Source: Daphnia pulex (Eukaryota; Arthropoda; Branchiopoda; Diplostraca; Daphniidae). Taken from it: 64,000 nt of DNA. The notes beneath the pieces are model-generated. The model was not told where the DNA came from. It saw nothing but the letters and a program-made list of their open reading frames with translations, and searched no databases. A program made the translations under genes and the position numbers. Within the stretch, counting starts at the first letter, position 1. Each line of letters begins with the position of its first letter. The DNA lies in NCBI RefSeq assembly GCF_021134715.1, contig NC_060019.1, positions 1,178,001-1,242,000 on the forward strand, written 5' to 3'. Below, piece after piece: positions 1 to 12,448 of the stretch.

Positions 1-346
1 TTTGCTAATGTGTATGCCCTGGTCAGTAGGCGTAATTGTTTTCATGGCGGTTAACAGTTTGAACTACAAGATTATGAGAATATTCAACATACTGTGGGCA
101 ATTTTCATTTTCATCATCTTCGTCTGTAAGCCGAGCGTGTGGAAGCTGCTCAAACTCAAGTTCCCGTGGATTAGTCCCTTCCTCTCGACTTGTGAAAAAC
201 TCGGGTCAAAGATAATCTGTTTGAAAAGCGAACATCAACCACTCGTTACTGATGAAGAAAAACCATCTAACTCGAAGAACACGGCCGGCATTAGCGGTAA
301 GTTTACCCAAATTGGCTATCAACGCCATACCGAATCGACGGTCTGA
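1..346 (+). CDS. methuselah-like GPCR A, 3' part of last exon only
   Basis: This is the C-terminal end of a class B-type methuselah-like seven-helix receptor, entering from the left edge of the window. The frame starts at base 2 inside a membrane helix. It reads LLMCMPWSVG, then a second hydrophobic helix with IFIIFVCKPSVWK, then a cytoplasmic tail rich in Lys and Ser ending at a TGA. The motif after the last helix (CKPSVWK.LKLKFP) is shared with receptors B-F at 41-63 kb. Shared words such as LLMCMPWS and MRIFNILW make receptor F the closest relative. It lies on the plus strand, opposite to B-F, and next to the left arm of the inverted repeat. The rest of the gene lies outside the window, so whether it has an ectodomain cannot be told. 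Confidence 0.85.
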   Translation, partial: LLMCMPWSVGVIVFMAVNSLNYKIMRIFNILWAIFIFIIFVCKPSVWKLLKLKFPWISPFLSTCEKLGSKIICLKSEHQPLVTDEEKPSNSKNTAGISGKFTQIGYQRHTESTV

Positions 347-1019
347 AACAAACATGCGTCTGATGATAGATTATCTATGGAAATTTTGTTGTGAAAAATG
401 GATAATTATTTAAAAGAACAAGTTTGATGCAACAGACAATGGTAAAAGCGGTAAAAGAAGTTTTATCCTTAATAATCATTCAACACATTTTGGGCTTTTG
501 GCCCTAAATGCTGTCGTGTCGAGAAGCAAATTTCCTTCGCTGGGTGGCTCTTTCTCTGTAGCTAGACTAGCTATGGGAGGGGAAATTCCCCTAGCAATTG
601 ATACCCCCTTATTGTTTTAATTTTGAAACGTCCAGTGAGAATATTTCGCCAAATTCCAATTTTCCCGGTATTTTCCTTAAGATTTGTACGGTACGAGTTG
701 GTATGAGTATTCAACATTACCCGATCGGCGATCGCTTTTAATTTTAAAAGATTTACTGTTCAATGAGATCAACATTTCCCGAAATGAGAACTTCTTAAAC
801 TTTTAATTCTGTATCAGACCAATTTTTGGATCTTGGTTTCTTTAACCCTTTCTTCTTTTCGAAAGCTCAGATACGACTTCCGTTTAGAATTCTTTCAAAA
901 AACATAGGAACTTTGGCCCAGTATGAATTCGTTTGTTAAACTCTTATCTGTTATCGTTGTTGAAACAGAATAGACATATAAATTACATAACGGCAATGAA
1001 AAAGACAACAAGCAAATTA
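347..1019. other. gene-free spacer
   Basis: Between receptor A and the left arm of the inverted repeat I see no open frame worth calling. It is AT-rich and has no recognisable element. Confidence 0.5.
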
Positions 1020-1189
1020 ATTTTATTTTATGAATTTTATTTATCTGTACAGTCATGCAATATGACGCTTTGAAAAAAAAAGAAAAAGAAAAGAAAAAAA
1101 AAAATTAAAAAAAAATGCAAATTTTCCAAAACTGAAATTAAGCCAATCCTCTTCAAATCCAACCCCAAATTACTCCCCCAAAGCAAGAC

Positions 1190-1852
1190 TTAAAGCCGAC
1201 GAACAGGTGTTATTTTTCGCCGTGAGTTCAAAACTGACCTGAGGTCCTGCTGAACTCCCTCGACTTTTTCTTTTCGCTTTAAATCCAGAAGGGACCTGAG
1301 ATCTCCACCCTCCCCAGCAGTCACGTTCGGTTTGGACCCAATTCCCGTCAATTCCACGATCCGGCCGCGGTCGGACAAGTTCACGACCAATAAGTTCTTC
1401 AAACGGTTTCCGCGATCGGGTTGACGGGTCTGGTGTCCTTTACCGATTTTGCCAGTTGGTAAGGTCTTGAATCGGTTGGTGTTCCGGACGGACAGGTGCT
1501 GATTCGGTTCGGGATTAGTAGCGATGCGACGTTGGCGATTGTTCGTTTTGTCTCGTGGCAAGTTACGCCCAATCTCCTCGACGTCTTCATCAACTTCCAT
1601 TCCGTTACCTTTCAAGAGGGGACTGACACCTTCGTCCATTTTCGGGAGTTTGTTGGATCTTTTGAGACGAATCTTCTCTCCAATATTACGCAGCCCAACA
1701 ACATTTAACTCGGCGGATGTTTTGACCAAACGAATTCGTTGGGGTCTGCGGTGTCGAATATCTTCATCCTCGTACTCACAGGTGCGCTTTCGCTTCTCAG
1801 ACTCAGACAAAGAAAGACATTGAAAGAGAAAACAGAGATCTGCCATTTTCAA
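1190..1852 (-). CDS. unrecognised basic protein, copy 1 (220 aa, intronless)
   Basis: A single-exon frame encodes 220 residues. I do not recognise the family. The protein is strongly basic and has no signal peptide or membrane helix. A KRKR cluster near residue 20, followed by an acidic patch (EYEDEDI) and an Arg-rich stretch, suggests a nuclear protein. The C-terminus carries an internal repeat: DLRSLLDLKRK at about 184-194 and DLRSVLNSRRK at about 203-213. The second Met (MADL) could also be the start. It is divergent from the myosin V tail gene, with about 580 bases between the starts. An AATAAA signal lies downstream on the minus strand near 1035. The duplicate at 28081-28743 differs at about 11 residues and is also fully open, while the adjacent myosin gene is broken in both arms. 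That contrast suggests this protein is still under selection. Confidence 0.6.
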   Translation of the reverse strand: MKMADLCFLFQCLSLSESEKRKRTCEYEDEDIRHRRPQRIRLVKTSAELNVVGLRNIGEKIRLKRSNKLPKMDEGVSPLLKGNGMEVDEDVEEIGRNLPRDKTNNRQRRIATNPEPNQHLSVRNTNRFKTLPTGKIGKGHQTRQPDRGNRLKNLLVVNLSDRGRIVELTGIGSKPNVTAGEGGDLRSLLDLKRKEKVEGVQQDLRSVLNSRRKITPVRRL

Positions 1853-2099
1853 ATTTTAGTTTTGCAAACTGAAATTACTTTGTTTCAAACGGGCTTTCCT
1901 TTTATTTGCCTTGGCACTGCAGCCGTTGTTCGCAAAATGAATTTCCTCTCATTTTTCAAGTTTTATTAATTTAATTTCGATTTGAATAATTTTAAATCAT
2001 AATATAATTAAAGTTTATATTTTTACCAATCTATTTCAACAAAATTCAAATCAATAAGTTTTTTAAAGATATTATATTTTAAATAAAAACGACTCCGAT

Positions 2100-2339
2100 G
2101 TGACGTAAATGGGCGTGGCTTTTTCAAAATGCTTACGATGTGCTTTGATTTTGATCCTTTGAAGCACGCAATTTTCTCTAATTTTCCAGTTTTATTATGT
2201 CATCTAAATTCATTATAAATTTAATTAAAGCTGATAAATATAGGAATAAATTTAAAAAAAAATTCTAATCGATAAGTGTATTTCAAAATTTTTATCTTTA
2301 GATGAAAACGACTCCGCTGTGACGTTAAGAGGCGTGGCC
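2100..2339. promoter_or_regulatory. shared divergent promoter with two TGACGT + GGCGTGGC modules (arm 1)
   Basis: The spacer between the 220-residue gene (minus) and the myosin V tail gene (plus) contains a module twice. TGACGTAA (2101-2108) is followed by GGGCGTGGC (2111-2119), and TGACGTTA (2320-2327) by GGCGTGGCC (2331-2339). Both are preceded by a GACTCCG word. TGACGT resembles a CRE/ATF half site and GGCGTGG a KLF/Sp1-type GT box; factor identity is inference. Both modules are kept in the other arm (about 27600-27640 and 27810-27845). Confidence 0.5.
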
Positions 2340-2433
2340 TATTTTAAATGGCGACATTGTTTCTTGTTTCTTCAGCCTTTTACGTCCTGTTGGTGTGTCT
2401 CCCTCAACTCTTTCAATCGTTAATAGATTTAAA

Positions 2434-5433
2434 ATGGTAAGAAAGCTTTTTTTTTGTTAGTAATTCTGTGTTTTGTATGTGTAAGTAGACGAAATGAACC
2501 AAGATGAGTTTACTAGTTTAGTAGCAAGCAAAAGGTTTTCATTAGCATGTTGTGTAGCCTGTGAAGCCTATGTGAGACTAAAATGGATTTTACTTAATTG
2601 GAGAAGCGAACGATGCTCAAATCATAATCATCAAAACATTTTGTATTGTTTAATAATTAGTAGTTGATTAGATTCACTGATTTCTAACATAACTTCTTTG
2701 TCGTGGTCATTTTTTGAAACTGATGAAACCTCGTCATTCATCATTCACTAAGCTAAAGCATTGAAATACTAGCTTAAAATATTCTACTAGGAATTATTTT
2801 CTGGTTTGCCAAACAAAATGAACATACATTTATTTTACAATATTCGAAAGTCTGCTATTCTAATTTGTAAACAAATATGACTTATTTAGGAGGAGCAGGT
2901 GGAAGACGCTGAAAGAGAACTTGAACACCTTCATGAGGAACCAGAAAAAAGCAGCAAGAGTCGTGAAACTATTCGTGGTCATTCTCGCAACGCTTCGAAC
3001 ATGAGTACGCCCAATAATACCAGTGAATTGATCGCAGATCCTGAAGATGATGGTGGCTATGGATCTGTTCGTCATGTTCCTAATCGGTTGCACAGCGAAG
3101 ATGTTGGTCTGGTCCTCAAGCTGCAACAGCGGTTGAAGACTGTTGAAAAAGACAAGGCATCATTGGCGACTAGGGTTGAAGAGTTGGAGCGCGAAAGTCC
3201 GACTGCCGATGTCAGGAGAGCTCAGGACATGATACGCTTGCAAGAGCTCGAAATGGAAAACGCCAAGATCAAAGATGACTTGAAGAATCTTCGTCGTCAA
3301 GCTGCAACAGAGAATGAGGTTCAATTGCCCCGCAGTCTGGATATGCTGATGAGCCAATTTGATGCCATGTCCGACGAGTTCGATCGACGACGAGAGGAAT
3401 ACGAACCCTGTTGGCTTTCACGACTCTTGGAGGTGACATTGGTGAGCAAACTACACTGAACGCATCGCGTCTAAACGGAGGAGAGCCCTTTGCTGAAGAC
3501 AACGAGATCCTGAAGGCTTTTGAATCTCAAAAGCGTATCATACGGCACCTAGAAAATGAATTACAGGAAGAGAAAGCCTCGTCTCAGCGGAAGATTCAGA
3601 TTGAAAGAGAAGAAGTTGAACGTCTGCGATTGGATAATGAACAGCAGGCAAAGCTTCGTGCTGGGGCCTTACATCGGACGCCACAAGGACAAACCGATGC
3701 TGTCATACAGCATGAAATTTCTCGACTCACGGCTGACAATTTGGATCTCCAGGAAAAGAATGATTTGCTATCCGAGCAACTCAAAAAGTACAGATCGCAG
3801 ATGGAATTGGCGAAGAAGGTGAAGCAGGAGGGTGTACCTGCCGAAAATTAGGAAGCCAGCCCTGAAGTGCATGAAACAGTTTATTCGAGTCGCAGGAACG
3901 AAAGAAGCGAATCATCGCTGCTGGTTGTTCGTAAAAAGGAAACGAATTACCTTGGGATGTTTGATTTTAACATGGGCGACGAAAAGCAGATCGCCAGGAA
4001 TCTCGTCTATGGTGAGTCCTTTTGGTGATGTGACGAACAAAGTAAATTTATAACAATTTTTTCGGTTTGAATTTCTAGAACTTAAACCAAGCGTTGCGTC
4101 AAGTCTGTTACCCGGTCTTCCGGCATACATCATTTTTATGTGTGTCCGACACGCAGATTACATCAACAGCTACGAGAAAATCAGATCTTTCTTAAGTCTG
4201 ATTATTAACGCTATTCGTCGACTCATTAAGAAACGCAATGAGGATCTGGACACTTCAGTTGTCTGGTTAGTCAACACGTGCAGACTTTTACACAGTCTAA
4301 AGCAGTACAGTGGAGAAAAGGTATGTTTCAATTTGCAAGCGTTGGCCATCTAATTATTTAAATCATCTAACATGTAATTGATTTTTACAGAACTTCCAAG
4401 AGGAAAATACTCCGAAACAAAATGAACAATGTTTGAGGAATTTTGATTTGTCAGAAACCCGACAAGTTCTTAGTGATATCGCTGTTTGGATTTATCAGGT
4501 GACTTTTTCTTAATCGTGAAACTAATTGAACTGATGAAATAATTGCAATATTTATTAGGCGGTAATCAAATTTATGGAAGAGCGTGTTCAAAAGCTTATT
4601 GTCACTGCGGTGTTGGAACATGAAGTCATCTCTGGACTATCTAGCCAAATGCAACCAGTGGAAGAGAGCGGCCGAGCGAGGTAATTGATGATTATTTATA
4701 AACCAAAAGTTTCCAATCTTATACTGTCTGGCAATTACAGATCGGGGTCAGCGAGGGATACCACAAGTCCTGTTGTTCCACAAGAAGCGATCGCACATTT
4801 GTAGACCCAACGCTTATCGCCCAAGCTTTCCGCCAGGTATTGCCTTCGTGCATATTTGTAGGTTACATACATTTCTTCATTCAATACTTAACTTTTCTCC
4901 TTATTTGTCAGGTATTCTATTACATTTGTGCGTGCGCATTAAACGACCTACTGCGTAAAGAAATGTGTCACTGGTAGAAAGGCTTTCATATTCTGTGCAA
5001 AATTTCCCGTCTCAAACAATGGCTGCGTGACCAGGATATTCATGGACAGGACACTATGAGTTCTTGTATCGTAGATACCCTGCAGCCTATTATCCAAGCC
5101 GCATGGTTGTTACGTTTTTTAAAAGCTAGAGAATCCGACGATGACGTCAGGCATATTTGCACCATGTGTTCCCGATTAACCAGCGCTCAGATCATCAAGA
5201 TTCTGAATATGTACGCGCCAGCCGATGAATTGGAAGATCGAATTCGCATTTCTTTTATCCGCAAAGTGCAGGAAGAATTGGAAAAACGAACCAACCCGCA
5301 GTCACAGAGCAAATTGCTAATGGATACCGAACACGCATTTACGGTGCGTTTCCCGTACAGTCCATCATCGATCAATTTAGAAGACATAGACATTCCGACC
5401 GTAGTAAATCTACCAATGTTGAAGAAGGTTTAA
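2434..5433 (+). pseudogene. myosin V tail-only gene, copy 1, broken
   Basis: This matches the coiled-coil and globular (DIL/dilute) tail of class V myosin; the motor, neck and first coils are missing. A short first exon ends in ATG at 2434-2436, directly followed by the donor GTAAG. The main coiled-coil exon starts at 2890 (EEQVEDAEREL). Later exons are 4079-4320 ([19 protein letters not shown], typical of the myosin V tail), 4391-4498, 4559-4680 and from 4741 on. The last exon ends with PSYSP-type tail sequence FPYSPSSINLEDIDIP. Lesions compared with the other arm: a 10-base deletion near 3400 shifting the frame, CAG to TAG at about 3849, a deletion of about 46 bases near 4797, and a stop within MCHW*KG near 4976. 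The intact gene is presumably elsewhere; this copy is very likely non-functional as a full tail. Confidence 0.85.
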
Positions 5434-5735
5434 GATCATTTGTCCTCCCCTTGCAGATGTGTTATGTTCTTATCGAAGCATTCCGTTGGTGTGTGTTAAG
5501 TATTGAGGAACGAAATGTGTTTGGCTGCAAACTTTTCGAAGCTATCTGCGGCCATTTGTTCTATGTAAAATAAGAAAGTTCTATGTAAAATAAGAAGAAA
5601 TGAGTTATCATTGATACTAAGTACAGTTTAATAAGAAAAGAACAATGAATTGATCTGCAAAATATTTCTGTTAGTGACCTGCTTTGGACTCACGATATTT
5701 GCGAAAACAGAGAACTATATATTTTTACTTACAAA

Positions 5736-8700
5736 CGTTATGTTTGATGCTTTTAGGATATGCCTGCAGCTATGGAACAAGGTCGATCTTAATGTTTTTT
5801 TCATTCCCATGTTCATTCATAATACTCGAGTGCTCGCACAACGGATCGCTATTAAAACTCCTCTGCTTGTGTGATCACTGTGATGAATCTGATTTGAATG
5901 TGACATATGGCATTCTTTTTCAGCTTTTTGTCTTTCACGTTTCTTTGCAGTTTTAGGTGATTTTTAAGATTTTTGTAATATTTTGATTTCAGAATAAATA
6001 TCGTAAATCTTCTCTTCTTTGTTCGTAGCTCTTAGCAATACGTAAGGTGAAACTCATTTAAAAATTTTAAAAGAAAAGGGTACCCAAATCTCACACCAGA
6101 TGCTGTCGGAATAATTCATCAACATAAACAATGGCCGCTTTCAGTCACGTTGAATGTTATTGGTGTGTCTTGAAAAGGTTATTTATTTATCTCCATTGTG
6201 AAAAACTACGTGTAAAGTGCTATAGTTCATCAAAAAGGTAAACATTTATAGTCTTAAATGGTATACATCCATTAATACCATGCTTTTATGTAAAGGTGGA
6301 TTCAGACCATCAGTTCATCGTCTAGTGTACAATTCGTATCTTATAGTAATTTGTTCAAACGCCGTTTGATGCTGAACACGTAGGTTTAATTTATACCCTA
6401 TGGTTTGAAGTAGTATTCTTAACCCTTTCCATTTAATCATCATCATTATTTGCTATGATTTAGGTTTCCGTGGACAGGTCATATTCTTTAGGAATGGATT
6501 TTGTGCGAGGGAAACTGGGAAGAAATTTAAATTATACTGCAACTCCTTCCTATGAAATGGATCAACGGACCACAGTTACCAACAACAACAAAGGGATCAG
6601 TTTGCAAATGTTGTCTAGCTAAGCAGTTTTTCAAGATCCATTGATGGTAAAAAAATGTATACTTGATGTACTTATTTTTTTTTAGCTTCCTTTTAATTTC
6701 CAACTCGTTTTTTTACAGCATTATTTGTTACTTCCCGGAGATCACGAGTCGGCCGCAGGTGTCAATCCACAACGCAGTTTCTTCATTGAAATTGTGTGGC
6801 CCTTGCACGGAGATCCTTGAGCCAATGCTAGCCTTTGTCCATGACAGAAGAGTGACTTTCACCAACGTTCTGCCACCTCCTCATCTTCGTGACGTACGCT
6901 CATCCAGCTTCGCTGCTAGTTGTGCTGCTACTCGTGCTGCTACTCTTGCCACTACTACACAACTTTTCTCTACTTCAATGACGAGTTAAACCACTTCAAT
7001 GGTCGCTTCCGTCCACCGTGACCCACCTGAAGTCACTCACCACGGGATTATGCCCAGGTACCCAACAATTGACTTATTTTCGTAGGTTAGGTCTAGTTGC
7101 GTTAAACTCTGTCTGTGTAATAGTTTCCAAAATCAGGCCCTTCTTAGTTCTTACGCGCAAACGAAGTTTTACTTGGACGTTTTCTTTTTTCTAACGCTAG
7201 ATGGCTTTTTGATAATTTGCAGCTGTCAAAACAGTCAGTTTCAGTTACTTTGCACATCTCTTTAAACATTTATTGGCAGTAATTTTGTTGAAATATTTAG
7301 TGATAACTGACGATTACTATTCCAGCAACAAAGCTCACTTGTTAAATTTTCGATAATTGCTTCTTTTTTTCTACTTCCGGTTTTCTCATTTCTGTCAGTA
7401 GTTCAGTAAATATTCATCTGACGCACAAAAGAACCACATATTCGTGATCTTCGTCAAATTTGTGGTAAAGTTCATGTTTTCTTTTGTACGTACGCGTACT
7501 TCCGGTTTCGCGAATTTTCCTGAACTATTGTTCAGGAAAATTCTCGATTTTGACCAAATTTTGGATTTCGTCTAAATCACACCTAATCGACCCCAAATTT
7601 AATGTAGATCACGAATATTTAGTTTATTTTGATGACAGCTCAATGGTTAAGGCGCTATCGCTTACTTCCGGTATACTTCCGGGAAATTTGCATAAAACTA
7701 GCAAGTGAGCTTTGTTCTCTGTGCTAATCTCAAGATTGAATGCTAGGTTTTAGCAAACAAAAATGCGATTTTCAAGTTTTGTGAGTATCTCACTATTTTT
7801 GTGAGTATCTCACTATCTCAAGTCCAATCCTTTAAATAATGAGTCTTTATGTGTGTCTAATAGATGGCGTTTTAATTGTTTGTGTCAGTTTATTTGGGCT
7901 CATGGCGGTTTGCTGTCAAAAGTTAAGCTAATATCTTTTCTTCGAAAATTACCAATGTATTTACTGGTAAATTCGAGTGATTTCATCTGTAAATTGTCGG
8001 TGATGTGTTCTATTCCGTTTATATGTTGTATAAACTTAATGTATCTCATCAACTTACAGGAGAAAACGTGTTGAAAGAGTCGTGCAGCTCACTGCTGTCG
8101 TTCAACCATTTATTTGTTCAAAATCATTGTATTCTACTGAATGTGCCATCAAAATGAAACAGGTAACAACCATTACTAGCTTTATTAATACAGCTGAAAC
8201 ATATATTCTTCTCATCTTTTATTAGGATTCATCATAATGGTCTGCTGTTTGTATTGGACTTGCTAGATCGCCAATCCCAGCCATGCCCCGATTTTGAGTG
8301 TACACTACTAACTGTTTAATTATTTCTAGATCATAGACGTCAAGCACATTGATAACACAAACTATAAACAAGGTGACTTATTGCTATTTTATTTACAGGT
8401 TCTTCATATCAGGTTTCTAACACATTGGTATGACAGATTTGATGAGAAGTCATATTTTTAAGAAAATGGACAAGGGCCATACAGTCAACAAGGTTCCTTG
8501 TTTGCTAACCCGTTGGCTGCTACCCTTCAATCTCCCTGTTTACTTCCTTACACAGGTCCTATTGATTTGAGGTATTACTTTTCTGTCGCTTCAACCTTAT
8601 TTGAATTTTATTGTCATCCAAATAAATGTTCATTCTGCTTTTACAGGGTAACTCTTTCACTACTAATGACATCAACTGTTGTAAACTGACGAGAGAATGC
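5736..8700. other. mostly gene-free region with weak exon-like fragments
   Basis: No complete gene is visible. A 52-codon frame after a plausible acceptor (6464-6622, plus; begins VSVDRSYSLGMDF) and a frame at about 8482-8572 (plus; contains FANPLAATLQSP) look more codon-like than the background, but I do not recognise either. A short duplicated palindrome, GTGAGTATCTCAC, occurs twice near 7780-7815. Confidence 0.3.
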
Positions 8701-10940
8701 TGCAATTCAAGACTGATGGATTGTGTAGTTGTTAGATAAATGACAAGTGCATATCTGGGCTCCCTTCTTTTCTGTGGCCCCGTTTCCCTAACTAACCACT
8801 AACCAACGCCCGCCGGTGGTCACTCACCCGCTGTGAAACCAGGAGGAGGGGAGGGCTCTGGTCGAACGGGGACTTGGAAGGCGCATGATCCGATGAAAAC
8901 TTTTGGAGGGTCATGAGTCTAACCCGGAAGCCTAGTATGACTACATCTCCCCGGAAAAACTTGCCTCGTACTTCTCTCTTCTTCTCGGTCCAGATAAATA
9001 TCTCTGGGGGCCGTAGACATTTCCTATAACAGCATGTGCGGGTTAAAACAATGCATCCACTACCCAATGAAACAAATAGCCATGGTTTATTTTTTGTGAA
9101 AATCTCCGTCAGTCAAGTTACAAAGACGATGTAGATTTCCGCAAAACTTAACCACCGCTTTTTGTCTCATTGCCGCAGCGGTGGTGGCGGGTTGCGTTTA
9201 AACTCGTGCAGTAGTAAACCGTCTTGAACCGGACGCTCTGTCTATTGAATTTTTTGAACATTTTAAAAGGAAAATAAAATTTAGTTCATCTAGTGTATTT
9301 TTTTATATTTATTACAGATATTACATGGTTAAGGTTTAACATTGGTTTATAGAGTTAAGGGTATAGATTTAGGGGTTGGTAGGTGTATATTTACGGGGTT
9401 TGAAGGATTGGAAGGTATATATTTTTGGGGTTTGGAGATTAATTGGTAGGGATACATTAGTAGGGTTATAAATTAACGGGATTTTTATCCAAACTTGAAA
9501 TATCCTCCCTCCCCCCTCCAATATCCACCACTTTACTTTCCCAACCCCAAAAACATGTTTATTATTTGTTTGACATAAACACATCCCCATATTTTTTTTT
9601 TGTTTCTTCTTAACATATTAAAGCACTACATTGATACAATGCCAATTTAATAAAGTAATAATGCAACTTCGGTAACACGACACCAGCACGGCCGATGGAA
9701 CTTGATGCAGAAAGATCTATCACCAGCATAGGCTGCAACAACGTACCACAGCGGACACCAACTACGCGATCATACACGATAACCTGTAACCAAAATTAAA
9801 TGATTTAATCTTCACCATCAATGGAAATGCTGTCTGAAAAGACAAATCAATGACGCTATGTGGTTTTAGTAAAACAAATATTCTGAAAACAATATCTATG
9901 ATAGCTTTTGTTGAAACAAAAATAAAATGTGTGATTTGCAACAACAAAGAAGAAAGAGAAGCTAAGATTTTAACTGAAGGTTAATCCTGGTTTTAAAAAA
10001 TCAATTACTATCAAGCAGTAAATTCTCATGCAATAATAACAAAGATGACACAAGTATAGGTAAAGTATGAAACCTCTCAGTGTCAGTCAGCAAGCTTTTT
10101 GAATCAGTCAGACTATTAGAAAGTTGATTGAAATATTTACTTCAGTTGTTCATGTTTCTTCATTTGATGAAACACACAGCAGTACAGGTAGAAGAGGGAC
10201 ACCCTTTACCAGCTGGCTGCATCAAATCCATGTTAACATTGGGCAGCAATGACGAAGCTCAGACTTTACCAGACTGTTTATAAAAAAAAAAAAAAAAAAA
10301 AAACTCAATTACTATCAAGGACACAGCGTCTCAAATGACAAAAACAAAAAGTGACAGAAGTTAAAGTTAACTACACAATCCTTCAGAATAAATGTTGCTA
10401 AGGATCCTACAACTAGCAAGCTTTTCCGAGGTTATTAAGTTCTACAACAGGAAAGTTAAGACATAGTCACCAACTAAGTCTCACAGTTAGAAAGTTGAAC
10501 ATATATACCTGAAGTGTTTCTTACAAAACGTACAGCCGGTACGTACAGGAAAAAGAGACGACATCTTGGCAAAATGTAGGCCACATAATCAGCTGAAATT
10601 TCCAAGTAGAAATTAATAGGCTAGGTTACCACACAAACACAAACAACTAAATTCACACACAAATAATTAAGATCCAGTCACATCTAACAATCCATAAAGG
10701 AAATAACATTTTTATGAAGAAAACTGTACAGAAGGAAAATACGGCGTACGGATTAACTAACGATACCTTTCAATCAACAATCACAATCAGTGCTACAAAA
10801 AAAAGGCGGCGGTCTTACGTAACGAAGACATATTGTTCCATATCAGTAGCTGTAAATGTGAATCATAGATGGCGATGAAACTTGTCTTTTAGTCTGCTAA
10901 AAAAGAGTCGGACGAAACAAAAAAGAAAAAAAAAAGAAAG
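8701..10940. other. gene-free region
   Basis: No supported gene. A GT-rich purine stretch lies at 9340-9480, and a poly-A tract at about 10280-10302. The open frame on the minus strand at 8792-9067 shows no recognisable domain. Confidence 0.4.
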
Positions 10941-11382
10941 CGGGACCCACTGGATAGTAATCTGAAAATAATTGAAAATATTTGAATATTGTACCAAACA
11001 CTAGACGATAGAATAATGAAATTACTATAACTAGCCATTATTGAGAGATAAAGAACTATACTTAAGCACTTTAGTAAAACTACAACTTAATTAAAACTCA
11101 CAGACACACACAGAAATCTAACCTTTTGGGAAGTAGCGAGATGTCCAGATGACAGAAACGGAGTAGTAGTAGTAGCAGTAGTTGTTGTGTGGGTGTGGGT
11201 GTGGATGTTTGGGTTTCACTTTTTTCCGACCGTTTTAGTTTCGTGAAAGTGACTTTCTTTCCATTGGTTGGAGTAGCTGAAGAAATCCTGTCAAACACTT
11301 CCTGCCGCCACATCCGCAAATGGATTATCAATCTCTTTCAAAATGTGGCGTCGGAGGATTATGGGATTAGACTGGGCTTAGG

Positions 11383-11580
11383 TTACGCCATGGTTGGAGG
11401 CGGAGGTTGTTTGACGAGATGATCCATTTCATAACCCATCATAATCTTTTGATTATAATCCTGGCGGGAACTTTCAAACGTCCATTTCCCAACTGTCACA
11501 CAAATTTCGAGCGCCAAGTGATCCAGCGGCGGAAGCGGTGCTGATAGGAGAAACTCCGTCCATTTTAAGCGACAAGACAT
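11383..11580 (-). CDS. small hypothetical frame, copy 1 (65 aa)
   Basis: An open frame beginning MSCRLKWTEFLLSAPL and ending PPPPTMA. I do not recognise it, and it has no signal peptide or membrane helix. The duplicate at 29939-30154 encodes 71 residues, with a six-codon difference in the middle and no frameshift. Upstream on the minus strand, a stretch near 11790-11880 also reads like coding sequence (LLRLPYYFMGQSFEDFVQ). The two could therefore be exons of one decaying gene, but I could not join them in frame. Confidence 0.3.
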   Translation of the reverse strand: MSCRLKWTEFLLSAPLPPLDHLALEICVTVGKWTFESSRQDYNQKIMMGYEMDHLVKQPPPPTMA

Positions 11581-11964
11581 GTCCAGGAAGTCAAATAAGG
11601 ACTCTCACCTGAAAACCTGCAAAATTAACAACGTACAGAAAACAATATTGAACTGTAACTCAATAGTTGCAAGGAAGATAAAATGCAAAGTAATTAAAGA
11701 ATCACCTTTTATTATGAGGTAGGACAGACATGTGTTCTCTCGGGGGAAAGCACTGCCAGTCAGTTGGAAAAATAAAATGGCGAATACAGTCACGCGGCTG
11801 GAGTAGGATAGGGACTGCACAAAATCTTCAAAGGATTGTCCCATGAAGTAATAAGGCAAGCGAAGGAGCTCCTCTTCCCGGATCTACTGTCACAGGGTTT
11901 TCCCTTCAAAAAAAAAGAAGAGAAATATCATTAGAATAATTATCATCACCTGATTTCTATTGGT

Positions 11965-11970
11965 TATAAA
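11965..11970 (+). promoter_or_regulatory. TATA box of the small membrane protein gene
   Basis: TATAAA, followed by a non-coding first exon and a 69-base 5' UTR intron (12024-12092; GTAAGC to CTTAG) just before the ATG at 12119. The motif is conserved in the duplicate at 30533-30538. Confidence 0.55.
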
Positions 11971-12118
11971 GGCATCATCGCCAAGCTTTATTCGACCCTA
12001 AGTAGCCATCAACGCCTTGACAGGTAAGCGGAGCCACAGATTTACACGATACGTTCTTTTGAAGTTTAATTTTGAAATTTCTTTTTACTTAGGTTGGAAG
12101 AATTAAACAAATTCAAAA

Positions 12119-12448
12119 ATGGATTTCAGCAATTATTTCGGCATAGTTGTTTGGTATACATGTTTAAGTCTGGGAATCATCTTACTACTGCTGTTAGTAG
12201 GTATGATAGTAATGTTAGTGAAATCAGCAATAGCGTCCTACAAGGATTGGGTCCATCCTAAGCTTCTGATTTTCTACAACCAAATTTACTGCTGGTGTGA
12301 AAAGGCCTGCGAGTCAATCTGCGATTCAGCGAAAAAACTGAGAAAAGTCAAAACACAGTTCCACAAAAACATAACAACTCTATCCAGCATCGGCAGCAAA
12401 ATTTTCATAATTGGTGGGCCATCAGGCTGTGAGCCAATCGACGTATGA
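12119..12448 (+). CDS. small single-pass membrane protein (109 aa), unknown family
   Basis: The frame starts MDFSNYFGIVVWYTCL and has one strong hydrophobic segment at about residues 8-37 (LSLGIILLLLLVGMIVMLV). A mixed, basic C-terminal region follows, with Cys-rich words (IYCWCEKACESICDS) and a Lys-rich stretch. There is no clear cleavage site, so a signal-anchor topology is likely. I do not recognise the family. The gene has its own TATA box and 5' UTR intron, which argues for real expression. It lies upstream of ferritin A on the same strand, about 800 bases away. In the duplicated block the same gene is stopped after 52 codons (30687-30845), so this is the only intact copy in the window. 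Confidence 0.55.
   Translation: MDFSNYFGIVVWYTCLSLGIILLLLLVGMIVMLVKSAIASYKDWVHPKLLIFYNQIYCWCEKACESICDSAKKLRKVKTQFHKNITTLSSIGSKIFIIGGPSGCEPIDV

Larger units (their letters stand above)
1020..5735 (+). repeat. left arm of a large inverted segmental duplication
   Basis: This segment matches 24165-28885 in reverse complement, with the same gene order: 220-residue gene, shared promoter, myosin V tail. The left boundary can be followed to about 1020, where the ATTTTATTTATCTGTACAG stretch pairs with its complement near 28855-28885. The right boundary is near 5735, inside the sequence reading TCFGLTIFA on one strand. Identity is high in coding and non-coding parts, with small indels. The arms are about 18.4 kb apart. 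Confidence 0.9.

Noticed and set aside
1496-1823. Plus-strand frames inside the 220-residue gene
   Set aside because: Antisense shadows; the minus-strand frame is longer and conserved.
6663-6989. 108-codon plus-strand frame with Ala/Thr-rich end
   Set aside because: Begins in a T-rich tract and ends in simple CTGCTACT repeats; no recognisable protein.
8792-9067. 91-codon minus-strand frame
   Set aside because: No domain, no splice context and no duplicate for comparison; treated as chance.
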